This document shows, in pieces, positions 40,862 through 51,260 of a stretch of DNA of 64,000 bases. The DNA comes from Methanospirillum hungatei. GTDB lineage: Archaea > Halobacteriota > Methanomicrobia > Methanomicrobiales > Methanospirillaceae. The stretch is from assembly GCF_019263745.1 (NCBI RefSeq), contig NZ_CP077107.1, positions 2,046,001 to 2,110,000 on the forward strand, in the 5' to 3' direction. The first letter of the stretch is position 1, and every line of letters starts with the position of its first letter. The position numbers were made by a program, and so were the translations under genes. The notes beneath the pieces are model-generated. The model ran no database searches. It was not told the origin of the DNA and saw only the letters and a list, made by a program, of their open reading frames with translations.

Positions 40862-43174
40862 TTGAAGACATGCAGTACCGGTTGGAAAAAAAGAACATAT
40901 CCCAAAATTATGTTCTTCCTGATTCTGGTTGTATTGGTAATGCCCTTTACATCGGCAATGCCGACACTTCCACCTGAATTACATCTAGAACAAAGCCAAA
41001 ATTCAATCGATTCGTATATGCCTGGTGTCTTATTGGTGAAAGCTGGAGGGGAAGATAGTACACACCAGGAATCTGTCCTCGCATCAGCACACACATCGAT
41101 AGGGGCAACAGTTGCAAAGGACTATTCAGCAGAAGGATTTGCAGGATTACAACTTATCGAGCTTCCTGAAATTATGAGTGTAAATGATGCAGTTGCATAT
41201 TATTCAGCAATTCCTGGAATCGAATATGCGGAACCGGATTATTTCAGAACCAATACAATCATACCAAATGATCCTGATCTCTTCAGGCAGTGGGGTCTTT
41301 TAAATACCGGTCAGATCTACAAGGAAAACACCAATCCTGGTATTCCTGGAGCAGATATTCATGCACCACAAGCATGGAACACGAGTACCAAGTCTCAGGT
41401 TCCCATTGCTGTCCTGGATTCTGGTGTAGATTACCTGCACGCAGACCTCTCTAATAATATATGGACAAATACCGCCACTGGAACACATGGATATGATGCC
41501 ATAACAGGGACACTTGATCCTATGGACCTTGCATCACATGGAACTCATTGTGCTGGCATTATCGGCGCCGTTGGAAACAACGGAATTGGTGGTTCAGGTG
41601 TTAACTGGAATGCAACAATCCTTCCTGTCAGGTTCCTGAATAGTTTTGGAACCGGAACAGTATCAGATGAGATCGAGGCAATATTATGGGCTGAAAGAAA
41701 TGGTGCCAGAATATTTTCATGCTCATTCGGAGGAAAAAATCCGAGTCAGGCAGAATATGAAATAATTGCCGAAACAGATGGCTTGTTTATTTGTGGGGCA
41801 GGGAACAATGGTCAGGATAATGATGTAACTCCTCTCTACCCGACATCCTATGATCTCGAGAACATCATCTCTGTTGCAGCAACGAATGCTCAGGATGAAC
41901 TGGCCTCATTTTCAAATTATGGGAAAAAATCAGTAGATATTGGTGCTCCTGGTGAAGCAATTTACTCAACCAAGCATAATCTTTACACTCCAGAACCGAT
42001 ATGGCGTGATTCCTTTGATACATTGAACAATTGGACAATTCATGGAAACTGGACGCTGGATACTGAGGACTTCATCTCTCCACCATCAAGTGCCCGGGGA
42101 ACAGTGAACAACACCGTCCTGAACCAGACACAGCCAACAGCCATTATTTCATTAAAAGAACCATTAGCAATTTCAAATCTGACTAATCCAATCATTTCAT
42201 ATCAGCTTCAGATGGTCGGAGCTTATTCTACATTCTCCATTGAAGCTTCCAATGATAATCTGACCTGGAAAACACTTGAGTATGACAGGAAACAAATAAC
42301 CTTACTTCCCTGGATTTATCGTGAAAGCAAAATCCCGACAGATATGAAGGAAGCACCGCTCTATATCAGATTCGCAGCAGATGGTACATTTATTGCGTGT
42401 TTCCTTGATGATATTACTCTCTCCGATGGATATGGGGCGCTTACTGAAACCAGGTATGGATATATGGATGGAACATCTATGGCTGTACCATTCATCAGTG
42501 GAATGGCAGGATTCCTTATAACCTATGCTCCAGATGACCCATACTCTGCAATAAAGGATGCCATTTTGAAAACAGTTGACCCAGTGCAGGGACTCGAGAA
42601 CAAAACGACAACTGGGGGTAGGGCTAATCTTTCAGCTGCTCTTACCTATTTGAAAAAACCGGATACAGACACAATCAACCTATATCCAGGATGGAACCAT
42701 GTCTCTGTTGCAAAAAAACTGATCTCAGGCAATGATACTGCATACGATCTCTTCGGGAAGGTCACCAATACCTCTGGACACTCGGTCCTAAGATATTACA
42801 ATACAAGTTGGATTACTGTCCCAGCAGATGAGACAATTACTCCACTCTCATCATATTGGATCTGGACCGGAATGACGCAGAATATCACTCCATTACCTGA
42901 TTTGAATCAAAATGGCACTTACTCAAAAAATCTGTCAAAAGGATGGAACGGATTTGGGGTTCTTGGCACCGATTCAGAGTCAGCAAAAACCCGCTTAACT
43001 CCGATTGGAAATACCTGGACCTATCTCATCGGCTATGATTCCAAGAACCAGCAGTACGAAGAACCAATTATCAGAGATGGGACAGGAAACCAAAGTGACA
43101 GCCGGAACCTCTTACCATGGCATGGATACTGGCTATACGTCACCGATAATGTAACCTACCAGGTTACAAACTGA
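40862..43174 (+). CDS. Secreted subtilisin-like serine protease (S8)
   Basis: A protein of about 770 residues. A signal peptide (FFLILVVLVMPFTSAMPTLP) and an inhibitor-like propeptide (about 40-125) lead into an S8 catalytic domain with a full triad: AVLDSGVDYLH (Asp), HGTHCAGIIG (His) and MDGTSMAVP (Ser), plus the oxyanion Asn in GAGNNGQ. About 140 residues of jelly-roll type (starting IWRDSFDTLNNW) are inserted between GAPGEAIYST and the Ser motif. The C-terminal 165 residues hold two GWN-type surface repeats (YPGWNHVSVAK, SKGWNGFGVL). The start is uncertain: TTG 40862 has AGGTGA six bases upstream, and GTG 40853 is the alternative. Confidence 0.85.
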   Translation: MKTCSTGWKKRTYPKIMFFLILVVLVMPFTSAMPTLPPELHLEQSQNSIDSYMPGVLLVKAGGEDSTHQESVLASAHTSIGATVAKDYSAEGFAGLQLIELPEIMSVNDAVAYYSAIPGIEYAEPDYFRTNTIIPNDPDLFRQWGLLNTGQIYKENTNPGIPGADIHAPQAWNTSTKSQVPIAVLDSGVDYLHADLSNNIWTNTATGTHGYDAITGTLDPMDLASHGTHCAGIIGAVGNNGIGGSGVNWNATILPVRFLNSFGTGTVSDEIEAILWAERNGARIFSCSFGGKNPSQAEYEIIAETDGLFICGAGNNGQDNDVTPLYPTSYDLENIISVAATNAQDELASFSNYGKKSVDIGAPGEAIYSTKHNLYTPEPIWRDSFDTLNNWTIHGNWTLDTEDFISPPSSARGTVNNTVLNQTQPTAIISLKEPLAISNLTNPIISYQLQMVGAYSTFSIEASNDNLTWKTLEYDRKQITLLPWIYRESKIPTDMKEAPLYIRFAADGTFIACFLDDITLSDGYGALTETRYGYMDGTSMAVPFISGMAGFLITYAPDDPYSAIKDAILKTVDPVQGLENKTTTGGRANLSAALTYLKKPDTDTINLYPGWNHVSVAKKLISGNDTAYDLFGKVTNTSGHSVLRYYNTSWITVPADETITPLSSYWIWTGMTQNITPLPDLNQNGTYSKNLSKGWNGFGVLGTDSESAKTRLTPIGNTWTYLIGYDSKNQQYEEPIIRDGTGNQSDSRNLLPWHGYWLYVTDNVTYQVTN

Positions 43175-43187
43175 TTTTTAAAAAAGA

Positions 43188-44321
43188 TTAGAGAACTGCG
43201 GATATTCTTCTCATCGCTTCTTCTAACCTATCCATAGATGCAGCATAACTTACTCGAATCCATCCCGGATGGTTAAATGCAGAACCATGAGTCACTGCAA
43301 CATGGCCTTTCTCAAGCCATTTGTTTGCAACGTCCGCATCATTGCCCTCAACTTTTACATAGGCATAGAACGCCCCATCTGCCGGAGCATATGAAAGACC
43401 CATCTCTTCCATTTTTTTAAGGACAAAAGCCCGTCTCTTCTCAAATTCAGCTCGCATCTCCTCGATGCAGCTCTGAGGGTCTTTCAGAGCAGCGACCCCG
43501 CCATACATGGCAAAGGTTGTCGGATGAGAAATGGTATGCTGCTGGACTTTATTCATATACCCGATAATTTCTTTCGATGATACAGCATACCCAAGCCTCC
43601 ATCCGGTCATTGCATATGCTTTAGAGAAACCGTTCACCGTGATAGTCCGTTCTTCCATTCCTGGAAAAGAACCGATGGATAAATGAGTCTTTCCATAGAT
43701 GAGCTTCTCATAAATCTCATCAGACAAAGCAATGAGATCATGATCCTGACAAATATCAGCGACCAGTTGAAGTGATTCACGGCTTAAGATAGCACCAGAT
43801 GGATTTGATGGGGTATTGATTATAATCATCCGGGTCTTGTTTGTTACCTTTTCAAGAAGACTGTCATCAACCTGGAAAGTTTCATCATTTAGCGGATGAT
43901 GAACAGCAGTGCCACCAGCAATCTGAACACATGGTTCATAACTGACCCAGGAAGGATCTAATATGATGGCTTCAGCTCCCGGACTTAAAACTGCTTCACA
44001 TGCTTCGTAGATAGAGTCTTTCGCTCCACATCCAACAATCACCTGATCAGCAGTACAAGGAATCCTGTTCTCCTGTTCAATTTTTTCTGCGACAGCCTTT
44101 ACCAGTTCAGGAATACCCTTACCTGGTGCGTAATGGGTTTCACCCCGGCGCAAGGCATCAATACATGCTTCAGTGATATGGGCAGGAGTAGGAAAATCAG
44201 GCTCCCCAATAGACAAGCTGATAACATCAGTTCCGGCGGCCTGCATCCTGCGGGCTTTTTCAGTGATCTCGATCGTTGCTGAAGGAGCAATTGCAGCAAG
44301 TTTTGTCGAGAGTGGTCTCAT
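43188..44321 (-). CDS. Class I/II pyridoxal-phosphate aminotransferase
   Basis: A 377-residue fold-type I aminotransferase of the aspartate aminotransferase I-gamma group. Visible features are [36 protein letters not shown], the PLP lysine in [16 protein letters not shown], and WIRVSYAAS near the C-terminus. It transfers amino groups between an amino acid (aspartate, aromatic or other) and 2-oxoglutarate; specificity cannot be read from sequence. Its ATG overlaps the stop of ribH by 4 bases, so it is the last gene of the riboflavin operon. Confidence 0.88.
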   Translation of the reverse strand: MRPLSTKLAAIAPSATIEITEKARRMQAAGTDVISLSIGEPDFPTPAHITEACIDALRRGETHYAPGKGIPELVKAVAEKIEQENRIPCTADQVIVGCGAKDSIYEACEAVLSPGAEAIILDPSWVSYEPCVQIAGGTAVHHPLNDETFQVDDSLLEKVTNKTRMIIINTPSNPSGAILSRESLQLVADICQDHDLIALSDEIYEKLIYGKTHLSIGSFPGMEERTITVNGFSKAYAMTGWRLGYAVSSKEIIGYMNKVQQHTISHPTTFAMYGGVAALKDPQSCIEEMRAEFEKRRAFVLKKMEEMGLSYAPADGAFYAYVKVEGNDADVANKWLEKGHVAVTHGSAFNHPGWIRVSYAASMDRLEEAMRRISAVL

Positions 44322-44746
44322 GCTAACCGCTGTACCAGTTTTATTGCGGATTCTACCGCACGCTTTCCATATTCTATCCGATCTGTCGCTTCAAGCCTTG
44401 TCATTCCCGGACCAGAGATACCTAAAGTGACCGGTTTTCCAAATTCTAAAGAGAGATCAATGATCTTCCGGGCTGCATGCTGGACAACAATTTCATCATG
44501 CTGGGTTGCTCCTTCAATAACACACCCAATGGTTACAACAGCGTCAACTTTGTTGTCTTTCAGCATCTTTTTGATTGCAAGCGGCATATCATAGGCACCA
44601 GGTACATACAGCCGTTCTGCGACCCTGGCTCCTAAAAATTTTGCATGCTCTTCAGCTTCGATCTCCATCATATACGTGATGTCTCGGTTAAACTCCGCTA
44701 CAACAAATCCAAGTTTTATTTCTTCTTTTGATTTTTGTTCTGCCAT
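44318..44746 (-). CDS. ribH: 6,7-dimethyl-8-ribityllumazine synthase
   Basis: A 142-residue lumazine synthase. It has [13 protein letters not shown] at the N-terminus, [15 protein letters not shown], and the catalytic histidine region [14 protein letters not shown]. It condenses 5-amino-6-ribitylaminouracil with dihydroxybutanone phosphate. The shared intermediate is also used for F420 in methanogens. It lies 13 bases after ribC and overlaps the aminotransferase gene by 4 bases. Confidence 0.94.
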   Translation of the reverse strand: MAEQKSKEEIKLGFVVAEFNRDITYMMEIEAEEHAKFLGARVAERLYVPGAYDMPLAIKKMLKDNKVDAVVTIGCVIEGATQHDEIVVQHAARKIIDLSLEFGKPVTLGISGPGMTRLEATDRIEYGKRAVESAIKLVQRLA

Positions 44747-44759
44747 GTTTCATCCTCCT

Positions 44760-46348
<1,589 letters not shown>

Positions 46349-46401
46349 AAAAATCGAGTATACTATTTTACTTCCAGACTGATTATATTCGTGTAGGGAC
46401 C

Positions 46402-46794
46402 ATGCCTCACGTAAGCATCATCTGTGGCTCATCATCTGATGAAGAGATAGCAAAAAAAGCCTGGGAAGTTTTAAAATCATATCAGATCGGGTATGATTAT
46501 CAGGTCATTTCAGCCCACCGTGACCCGGACAGACTGGATGAGTATATCTCAAAATCTAGTGCAGAGGTCTTCATCTGTATCGCCGGACTTGCTGCTGCTC
46601 TTCCAGGTGTTGTAGCATCCAAAACAAAAAAGCCGGTAATTGGTGTTCCGGTTTCAGGAAAACTCATGGGAGGTCTGGATGCCCTGCTCTCGATCGTCCA
46701 GATGCCCAAAGGGGTTCCTGTTGCCTGTGTCGGTGTTGATAACGGAGAAAATGCCGCACATCTTGCGGCACGGATACTTGGAATCAGTGTATAG
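46402..46794 (+). CDS. purE: N5-carboxyaminoimidazole ribonucleotide mutase PurE
   Basis: A 130-residue PurE protein with [33 protein letters not shown] and [16 protein letters not shown]. The SAHR motif marks the active site. It moves the carboxyl group of N5-CAIR to give CAIR in purine synthesis; archaeal class I or II assignment is uncertain. It is shorter than most bacterial PurE (about 160) but complete at both ends. It has its own promoter, divergent from the aminotransferase. Confidence 0.92.
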   Translation: MPHVSIICGSSSDEEIAKKAWEVLKSYQIGYDYQVISAHRDPDRLDEYISKSSAEVFICIAGLAAALPGVVASKTKKPVIGVPVSGKLMGGLDALLSIVQMPKGVPVACVGVDNGENAAHLAARILGISV

Positions 46795-46825
46795 AAAAAA
46801 GAGCCTTTTTATAATTATTCAGAAT

Positions 46826-48037
46826 TCAGGGTAAAGACCTGATAAACTCATCCATTCTTCTTATTGCCTCAGTTAGTTCCTGTCTTGAAACCGCATACGA
46901 GCACCGGACATGCCCTATACCGCCGGCACCAAAGACACTGCCAGGAACAACCGCTACACCAGCCTCAGTTATCAAACGTTCCGCAAACTCATAATCGGTA
47001 AGACCAGTTCCCTTCACTGAAGGAAAAGCATAAAACGCTCCTTCTGGGGTGTGACAGGAGAGGCCTATACGGTTGAGACCATCAACAAAGAGGTTTCTTC
47101 TCAGATGATATTCCCTTACCATCTCACGCATTGCCTCCTCTCCGTTTTTGAGTGCCTCAAGAGCTGCATACTGACTCATCGTAGGAGCTGAAAGCATCAC
47201 ATACTGATGAATTTTGAGTGCTGCAGCAGTGATATCATGTGGAGCGCAGATATATCCCAGTCTCCATCCGGTCATTGCAAAGGCTTTCGAAAAACCAGAA
47301 AGAGTGATTGTCCGGTCCCACAGACCTTCTATTGAAGCGGTTGCCGTATGGTGTCCTTCATAAGTGAGTTCTGCGTAGACCTCATCTGAAAGGATTAATA
47401 GATCATGATCAATAGCGACATCCGCAATTGTCTCAAGATCCTCTCGCCGCATTACACCTCCAGTCGGGTTATTTGGAAAATTCAGAACTAGGACCTTTGA
47501 CTGGGGAGTGATATGCTCCATCAGGACATCCGCAGAAAGCCGGAACCTATTCTTCTCCGTGCAGGGAACAGGAACCGGAGTGCCACCAGCCATAGTGACA
47601 CAGGGGGCATAACTGACATAGGATGGATCAATAACCAGCACCTCATCACCAGGGTTGGTTACAGCCCGAATGACGATATCAAGCCCTTCAGAAACCCCGG
47701 TGGTGACAATCATCTCAGACTTTGGATTATACTCAACCTGGTACCGGTCTCTAATGAACCTGGATAGTTCATTCCTTAGGGATTCCATTCCCGTATTTGA
47801 GGTATAGGCAGTATGTCCCTGTTCTATCGAAGTAATTGCAGCATCACAAATATGCCAGGGTGTTGAATAATCCGGCTCTCCAACACCAAGAGAGATGACA
47901 TCCTCCATTTGGCCAGCCAGATCAAAAAAACGACGTATGCCGGAGGGTGGTATTAATTTCGCCCGGTCAGAGACGAAATCACGTTTTCTTTGATCAGAAC
48001 GAGAATGGCAGGCGTTGTCCGTCTTCACGCTCAACAT
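46826..48037 (-). CDS. Class I/II pyridoxal-phosphate aminotransferase, second paralogue
   Basis: A 403-residue enzyme of the same family as the one at 43.2 kb. It has ISLGVGEPDYSTPWHI, TTGVSEGLDIVIRA, NFPNNPTGGVMRRED, the PLP lysine in [16 protein letters not shown], and GGIGHVRCSYAVS. The natural substrate is unknown. Aspartate, aromatic or branched-chain amino acids are candidates. The best start (48037) lies 44 bases inside the upstream lrp gene; TTG 48034 and GTG 48028 also exist. Coupling to an Lrp regulator suggests control by amino-acid supply. Confidence 0.88.
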   Translation of the reverse strand: MLSVKTDNACHSRSDQRKRDFVSDRAKLIPPSGIRRFFDLAGQMEDVISLGVGEPDYSTPWHICDAAITSIEQGHTAYTSNTGMESLRNELSRFIRDRYQVEYNPKSEMIVTTGVSEGLDIVIRAVTNPGDEVLVIDPSYVSYAPCVTMAGGTPVPVPCTEKNRFRLSADVLMEHITPQSKVLVLNFPNNPTGGVMRREDLETIADVAIDHDLLILSDEVYAELTYEGHHTATASIEGLWDRTITLSGFSKAFAMTGWRLGYICAPHDITAAALKIHQYVMLSAPTMSQYAALEALKNGEEAMREMVREYHLRRNLFVDGLNRIGLSCHTPEGAFYAFPSVKGTGLTDYEFAERLITEAGVAVVPGSVFGAGGIGHVRCSYAVSRQELTEAIRRMDEFIRSLP

Positions 48038-48485
48038 AGAGCACCCCGTTTTCTTTGTATGTTTTCATGATAATATGTGTAGCAGTCTCTCGAATTCGCT
48101 CCATTGGAGCGATCTGTTCAGAAACAAACCTGGCAATCTCTTGCATACTCTTCCCTTTCACAAGAAGCTGCAGGTCATGTGTTCCGGTACGAAGCCTCAG
48201 ATTCCGGACATTTGAAAACCGTGATATCCGTGCTGCGATCCGGTCATACCCATAGTCCCGCTCAGGCGCCACTTTAAGCTCAATAATTGCATAGACAGCA
48301 CCCTTGTCTACCTGTTCCCAGTTGATGACTGCAGAATATCGACGAATAATACCATCTTTTTCAAGTTGCTGCCTGCGTTTTTCTACATCTTCATCGCTAC
48401 ATCCCAACATCACTGCCAGTTCATGAAGCGGTGTAGAACAATTTTCTTCTAAAAGAGAGAGTAATGACCGGTCTATATCATCCAT
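47994..48485 (-). CDS. Lrp/AsnC family transcriptional regulator
   Basis: A 163-residue regulator. The N-terminal HTH reads STPLHELAVMLGCSDEDVEKRRQ, with a wing GIIRRYSAVINWEQVDKG. A C-terminal RAM/ligand domain follows (AIIELKVAPERDYGYDRIAA, LRTGTHDLQLLVKG). Lrp proteins form octamers and sense amino acids. It overlaps the following aminotransferase gene by 44 bases, an unusually long overlap that favours translational coupling. The likely target is this operon, and the effector may be that enzyme's amino acid. Confidence 0.9.
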   Translation of the reverse strand: MDDIDRSLLSLLEENCSTPLHELAVMLGCSDEDVEKRRQQLEKDGIIRRYSAVINWEQVDKGAVYAIIELKVAPERDYGYDRIAARISRFSNVRNLRLRTGTHDLQLLVKGKSMQEIARFVSEQIAPMERIRETATHIIMKTYKENGVLYVEREDGQRLPFSF

Positions 48486-48506
48486 GAATTTCAGTCCTAT
48501 ACTGAT

Positions 48507-49781
48507 TTATCTCATTATCTGGATTACTATCTGTTCATCTACCTGTGCCAGACGTCCATCTGACTCTTCCATAATTACTTCCCATATTTTTTCTGTACTG
48601 GTATCAAACCACATCTCTTTTGTTCTGCCATGTCTTCCACGATTGACAAGGCGGGTATTTATTACTCCCAGCATATTTAACTCAGATATAAGATCAGATA
48701 TTCTTCTGGCCGTCAGAACATCAATCTCAAGAAACGGAGTTAGTTCTTTATAAATACGGGTTACATCTCCAGAAATAAAAATTCGTTGACCTGCCCGATG
48801 AAGTAAAAGCATACAATATAATACGATTTTACTTTGTGTCGGAAGAGTTTTTATGCACTCGACCATACTATCTGTTTCAATTTTTGCCTGGGCCTTTTTT
48901 ACATGTTCAATGGTTACTTTTGATCCATTTTCACGATCAGCCAGTTCGCCAGAGATGCGGAGTAAATCCAATGCCCTTCGCGCATCCCCATGCTCTTGAG
49001 CTGCCAGAGCTGCACAAAGCGGAATCACTTCATCATCAAGAGCATCTTCTGCAAATCCGATTGCTGCTCGTTGCTGTAAAATATCGCAAAGTTGAGGTGC
49101 ATTGTATGGAGGAAAAACTAGTTCTTCTTCTGATAAGGAAGATAAAACTCGTGGATCTAGGAATGTCTTAAAACCAAGATCATTTGAGATGCCTATTATC
49201 GATACTTTTGAACGACTGAGATCAGTATTAATCCTGGTCAGATTGTAAAGAGTGTCATCTCCACTTTTTTTCACTAACTTGTCTATTTCATCAAGAATAA
49301 TTATGAAAACGCCTGTACTAGTGTCAATCTGATTTTTGAGTTCGCTATATACCTGATCAGTTGGCCATCCAGTCATCGGGATATGAATTCTGGTTTTATC
49401 ACTTGATGGATCCTCTTCACCAAGAATCATCTTTGAGATTTGTGCTAAAACCCGGTACTGAGTATCAATAACTTCACAGTTGAGATGAATGACCCTACAG
49501 ATAGTGCCTCTTCTGGCACTAACCGATTCTAATTCTGTTCCAACGTATCGAACTGAGGCTGTCTTACCTGTTCCGGTTTTTCCATATATAAGAATATTAG
49601 AGGGGGTTTCCGTCTGAAGGGCTGGAGCCAAAATTGCTGCTATCTGATCTATTTGTGGTTTTCTGTGAGGGAGAATGTGAGGCCGATATGAGTGTCTTAG
49701 TACTTCGCGATCCCGGAATATTCGATTTTCTGAAAGGAATTTATCAAATAAACCAGGACTATCGTTTGTATCATGTGTCAT
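48507..49781 (-). CDS. cdc6: Orc1/Cdc6 replication initiator
   Basis: A 424-residue AAA+ initiator. Walker A is YGKTGTGKT, Walker B is IILDEIDK, sensor 1 is SIIGISND, and sensor 2 is GDARRALDLLRISGE. A C-terminal winged helix follows (about 330-424). It binds origin recognition boxes and loads MCM. The ATG at 49781 starts MTHDTND. The frame also runs upstream to an ATG at 49880, but that part translates the ORB element and is not expected in the protein. It is transcribed away from the adjacent origin. Confidence 0.93.
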   Translation of the reverse strand: MTHDTNDSPGLFDKFLSENRIFRDREVLRHSYRPHILPHRKPQIDQIAAILAPALQTETPSNILIYGKTGTGKTASVRYVGTELESVSARRGTICRVIHLNCEVIDTQYRVLAQISKMILGEEDPSSDKTRIHIPMTGWPTDQVYSELKNQIDTSTGVFIIILDEIDKLVKKSGDDTLYNLTRINTDLSRSKVSIIGISNDLGFKTFLDPRVLSSLSEEELVFPPYNAPQLCDILQQRAAIGFAEDALDDEVIPLCAALAAQEHGDARRALDLLRISGELADRENGSKVTIEHVKKAQAKIETDSMVECIKTLPTQSKIVLYCMLLLHRAGQRIFISGDVTRIYKELTPFLEIDVLTARRISDLISELNMLGVINTRLVNRGRHGRTKEMWFDTSTEKIWEVIMEESDGRLAQVDEQIVIQIMR

Positions 49782-49860
49782 GAACCAGGTAATCCTAGTA
49801 TTGTTCGATGGGTATTCCAATAATACTAGTGGCGTGATACAAGAGTGATGATCAACAATG

Positions 49861-49885
49861 CCCCACCCCTTTGTTTCCACTGGAA
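49861..49885 (-). other. Origin recognition box, left copy
   Basis: On the minus strand it reads TTCCAGTGGAAACAAAGGGG and continues with TGGGG. This matches the archaeal ORB consensus, with the GGGG G-string that Orc1/Cdc6 contacts. It is identical to the right copy over 25 bases, in inverted orientation. Confidence 0.85.
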
Positions 49886-50083
49886 CTCACATTTTTGACT
49901 CATGAATAACTTTTAAAAAAAAAAATCATATCGACTCTCTGTTGTACAGGTCAGCTTGAGTACATAAATAGTTTTTGTTATTATTATAAAATATTATGAA
50001 ATTGTAAAAAAATATTAAAAAAACATACTATAAGTAAAATTTAGAATAACAGCAAAGAAATTACAACAACCTTGTTCTATTTC

Positions 50084-50108
50084 TTCCAGTGGAAACAAAG
50101 GGGTGGGG
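50084..50108 (+). other. Origin recognition box, right copy
   Basis: Identical to the left ORB in inverted orientation, with the G-string pointing outward. A frame through this box (from 50089) reads the same residues METKGWGI as the left one, a consequence of the shared DNA rather than shared protein coding. Confidence 0.85.
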
Positions 50109-50169
50109 TATCAGTGAACACAATAACTTTAATCGAACATTATATTTCCTGTACTATCAACATTCTTTC

Positions 50170-50658
50170 ATGGATTCCTCTCATATCCAAAAAATATCAG
50201 TACAAGTAGCTATACTTGTTATATCAACAACCAGATCTGAAAAGGAAGATACTGCAGGGAAAAGTATTCAATCATTATTTCAAGAATCTTCAATTCCTGT
50301 TGTTCGATTAGATGTAATACCTGATGATATTAAATTAATTCAAGCGGGCTTGAAAAAAGCACTTACTGAAGCAAATTGTATTATTCTGACCGGAGGAACA
50401 GGGATTACCCATGATGATTGTACAATTGAAGCAGTTGACCCACTTCTTCAAAAGAAATTAGATGGATTTGGAGAGTTATTCAGATTAAAAAGCTTTTCAG
50501 AAGTTGGGACAAGAACTGTCCTCAGTAGAGCAGTAGGAGGTATTATTGATGGTAAAGCCGTATTTTGTATTCCAGGTTCAAAAAATGCAGCTGAGTTAGC
50601 TACCCGTGAAATAATAATTCCAGAAATATTTCATATACTCACTCATGCCAACCGATAA
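50170..50658 (+). CDS. moaB: Molybdenum cofactor biosynthesis protein MoaB/MogA family
   Basis: A 162-residue MoaB-like protein with VAILVISTTRSEKEDTAGKS, LTGGTGITHDDCTIEAVDPL, SEVGTRTVLSRAVGG and FCIPGSKNAAELA. The family adenylylates molybdopterin before Mo or W insertion. In a methanogen it would supply the tungsten/molybdenum pterin of formylmethanofuran dehydrogenase and formate dehydrogenase. I chose the ATG at 50170. Upstream in-frame codons run into the ORB. Its 5' flank is the replication origin. Confidence 0.85.
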   Translation: MDSSHIQKISVQVAILVISTTRSEKEDTAGKSIQSLFQESSIPVVRLDVIPDDIKLIQAGLKKALTEANCIILTGGTGITHDDCTIEAVDPLLQKKLDGFGELFRLKSFSEVGTRTVLSRAVGGIIDGKAVFCIPGSKNAAELATREIIIPEIFHILTHANR

Positions 50659-50723
50659 TTTTCCACTCATTTTCAAATGCTTTTTACCCATTGCATATTG
50701 GGGAGAATCTCTCCTTTATTGTA

Positions 50724-51260
50724 TTACCTATTCACAGCAAGCAGAGCCGTACGTTCACAAATAAGATCAACCAGCTGCTCTTCACCGGTGACGATAATTT
50801 CTTCTGGGGTGATTCCAAAGAATTGAATAAGACGCTTTTTTTTCTCTTCAGAGATAATATTCCAGTCTTTATCATCGACTTCCTGTATCCAGTCAGGAAG
50901 GGTTGTAATTATTTTTTTTTCTGCTGGTGTTATACACAGATAATAAAAATTTTCACCAATTTGTGGTCCGAATGGGGCGATCTGACCAGTCTGTCGTGTA
51001 CCGGCAACATAGAGCAGGACCTCCATCTCAAGACTTCGTGCTATGTTTTTTTCTTCTTTCCAAGAACGAAGAGCGTGTATCATAGCTGTCTTTACATGGC
51101 TGTAACCTGCTATCATATCCCGATTAAGGCATATGATGGTGACATCATACTGATCACCAAGATTCCTTATATGGTTGAGAAATTCTTGCCGATCATTGAG
51201 AGTTATTCTGACCGGAATGATGCAGAAATCCTCTGAACGTCTATTTTTTTGATTTAACAT
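50724..51260 (-). CDS. cgi121: KEOPS complex subunit Cgi121
   Basis: A 178-residue Cgi121-type protein. Its core reads HALRSWKEEKNIARSLEMEV, LLYVAGTRQTGQIAPFG and FYYLCITPAEKK, the KEOPS subunit that binds Bud32 and the tRNA 3' end. It takes part in t6A37 synthesis with Pcc1 (encoded at 2.8 kb), Kae1 and Bud32. Its start overlaps the hel308 stop by 7 bases. It is the last gene of a tyrS-rio1-KH-hel308 series. Confidence 0.85.
   Translation of the reverse strand: MLNQKNRRSEDFCIIPVRITLNDRQEFLNHIRNLGDQYDVTIICLNRDMIAGYSHVKTAMIHALRSWKEEKNIARSLEMEVLLYVAGTRQTGQIAPFGPQIGENFYYLCITPAEKKIITTLPDWIQEVDDKDWNIISEEKKKRLIQFFGITPEEIIVTGEEQLVDLICERTALLAVNR

Larger units (their letters stand above)
49861..50108. 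other. Chromosomal replication origin (oriC)
   Basis: Two perfect 25-bp ORBs in opposite orientation flank about 198 bases of AT-rich DNA (49886-50083; long A and T runs such as ATATTAAAAAAACATACTAT). This is the duplex-unwinding element expected between ORBs. The cdc6 gene starts 80 bases to the left. The arrangement matches known archaeal origins. It accounts for the otherwise gene-free stretch between cdc6 and moaB. Confidence 0.85.

Noticed and set aside
49782-49880. Extension of cdc6 into the ORB
   Set aside because: The METKGWGI start arises from the repeat itself; MTHDTND at 49781 gives a normal Cdc6 N-terminus.
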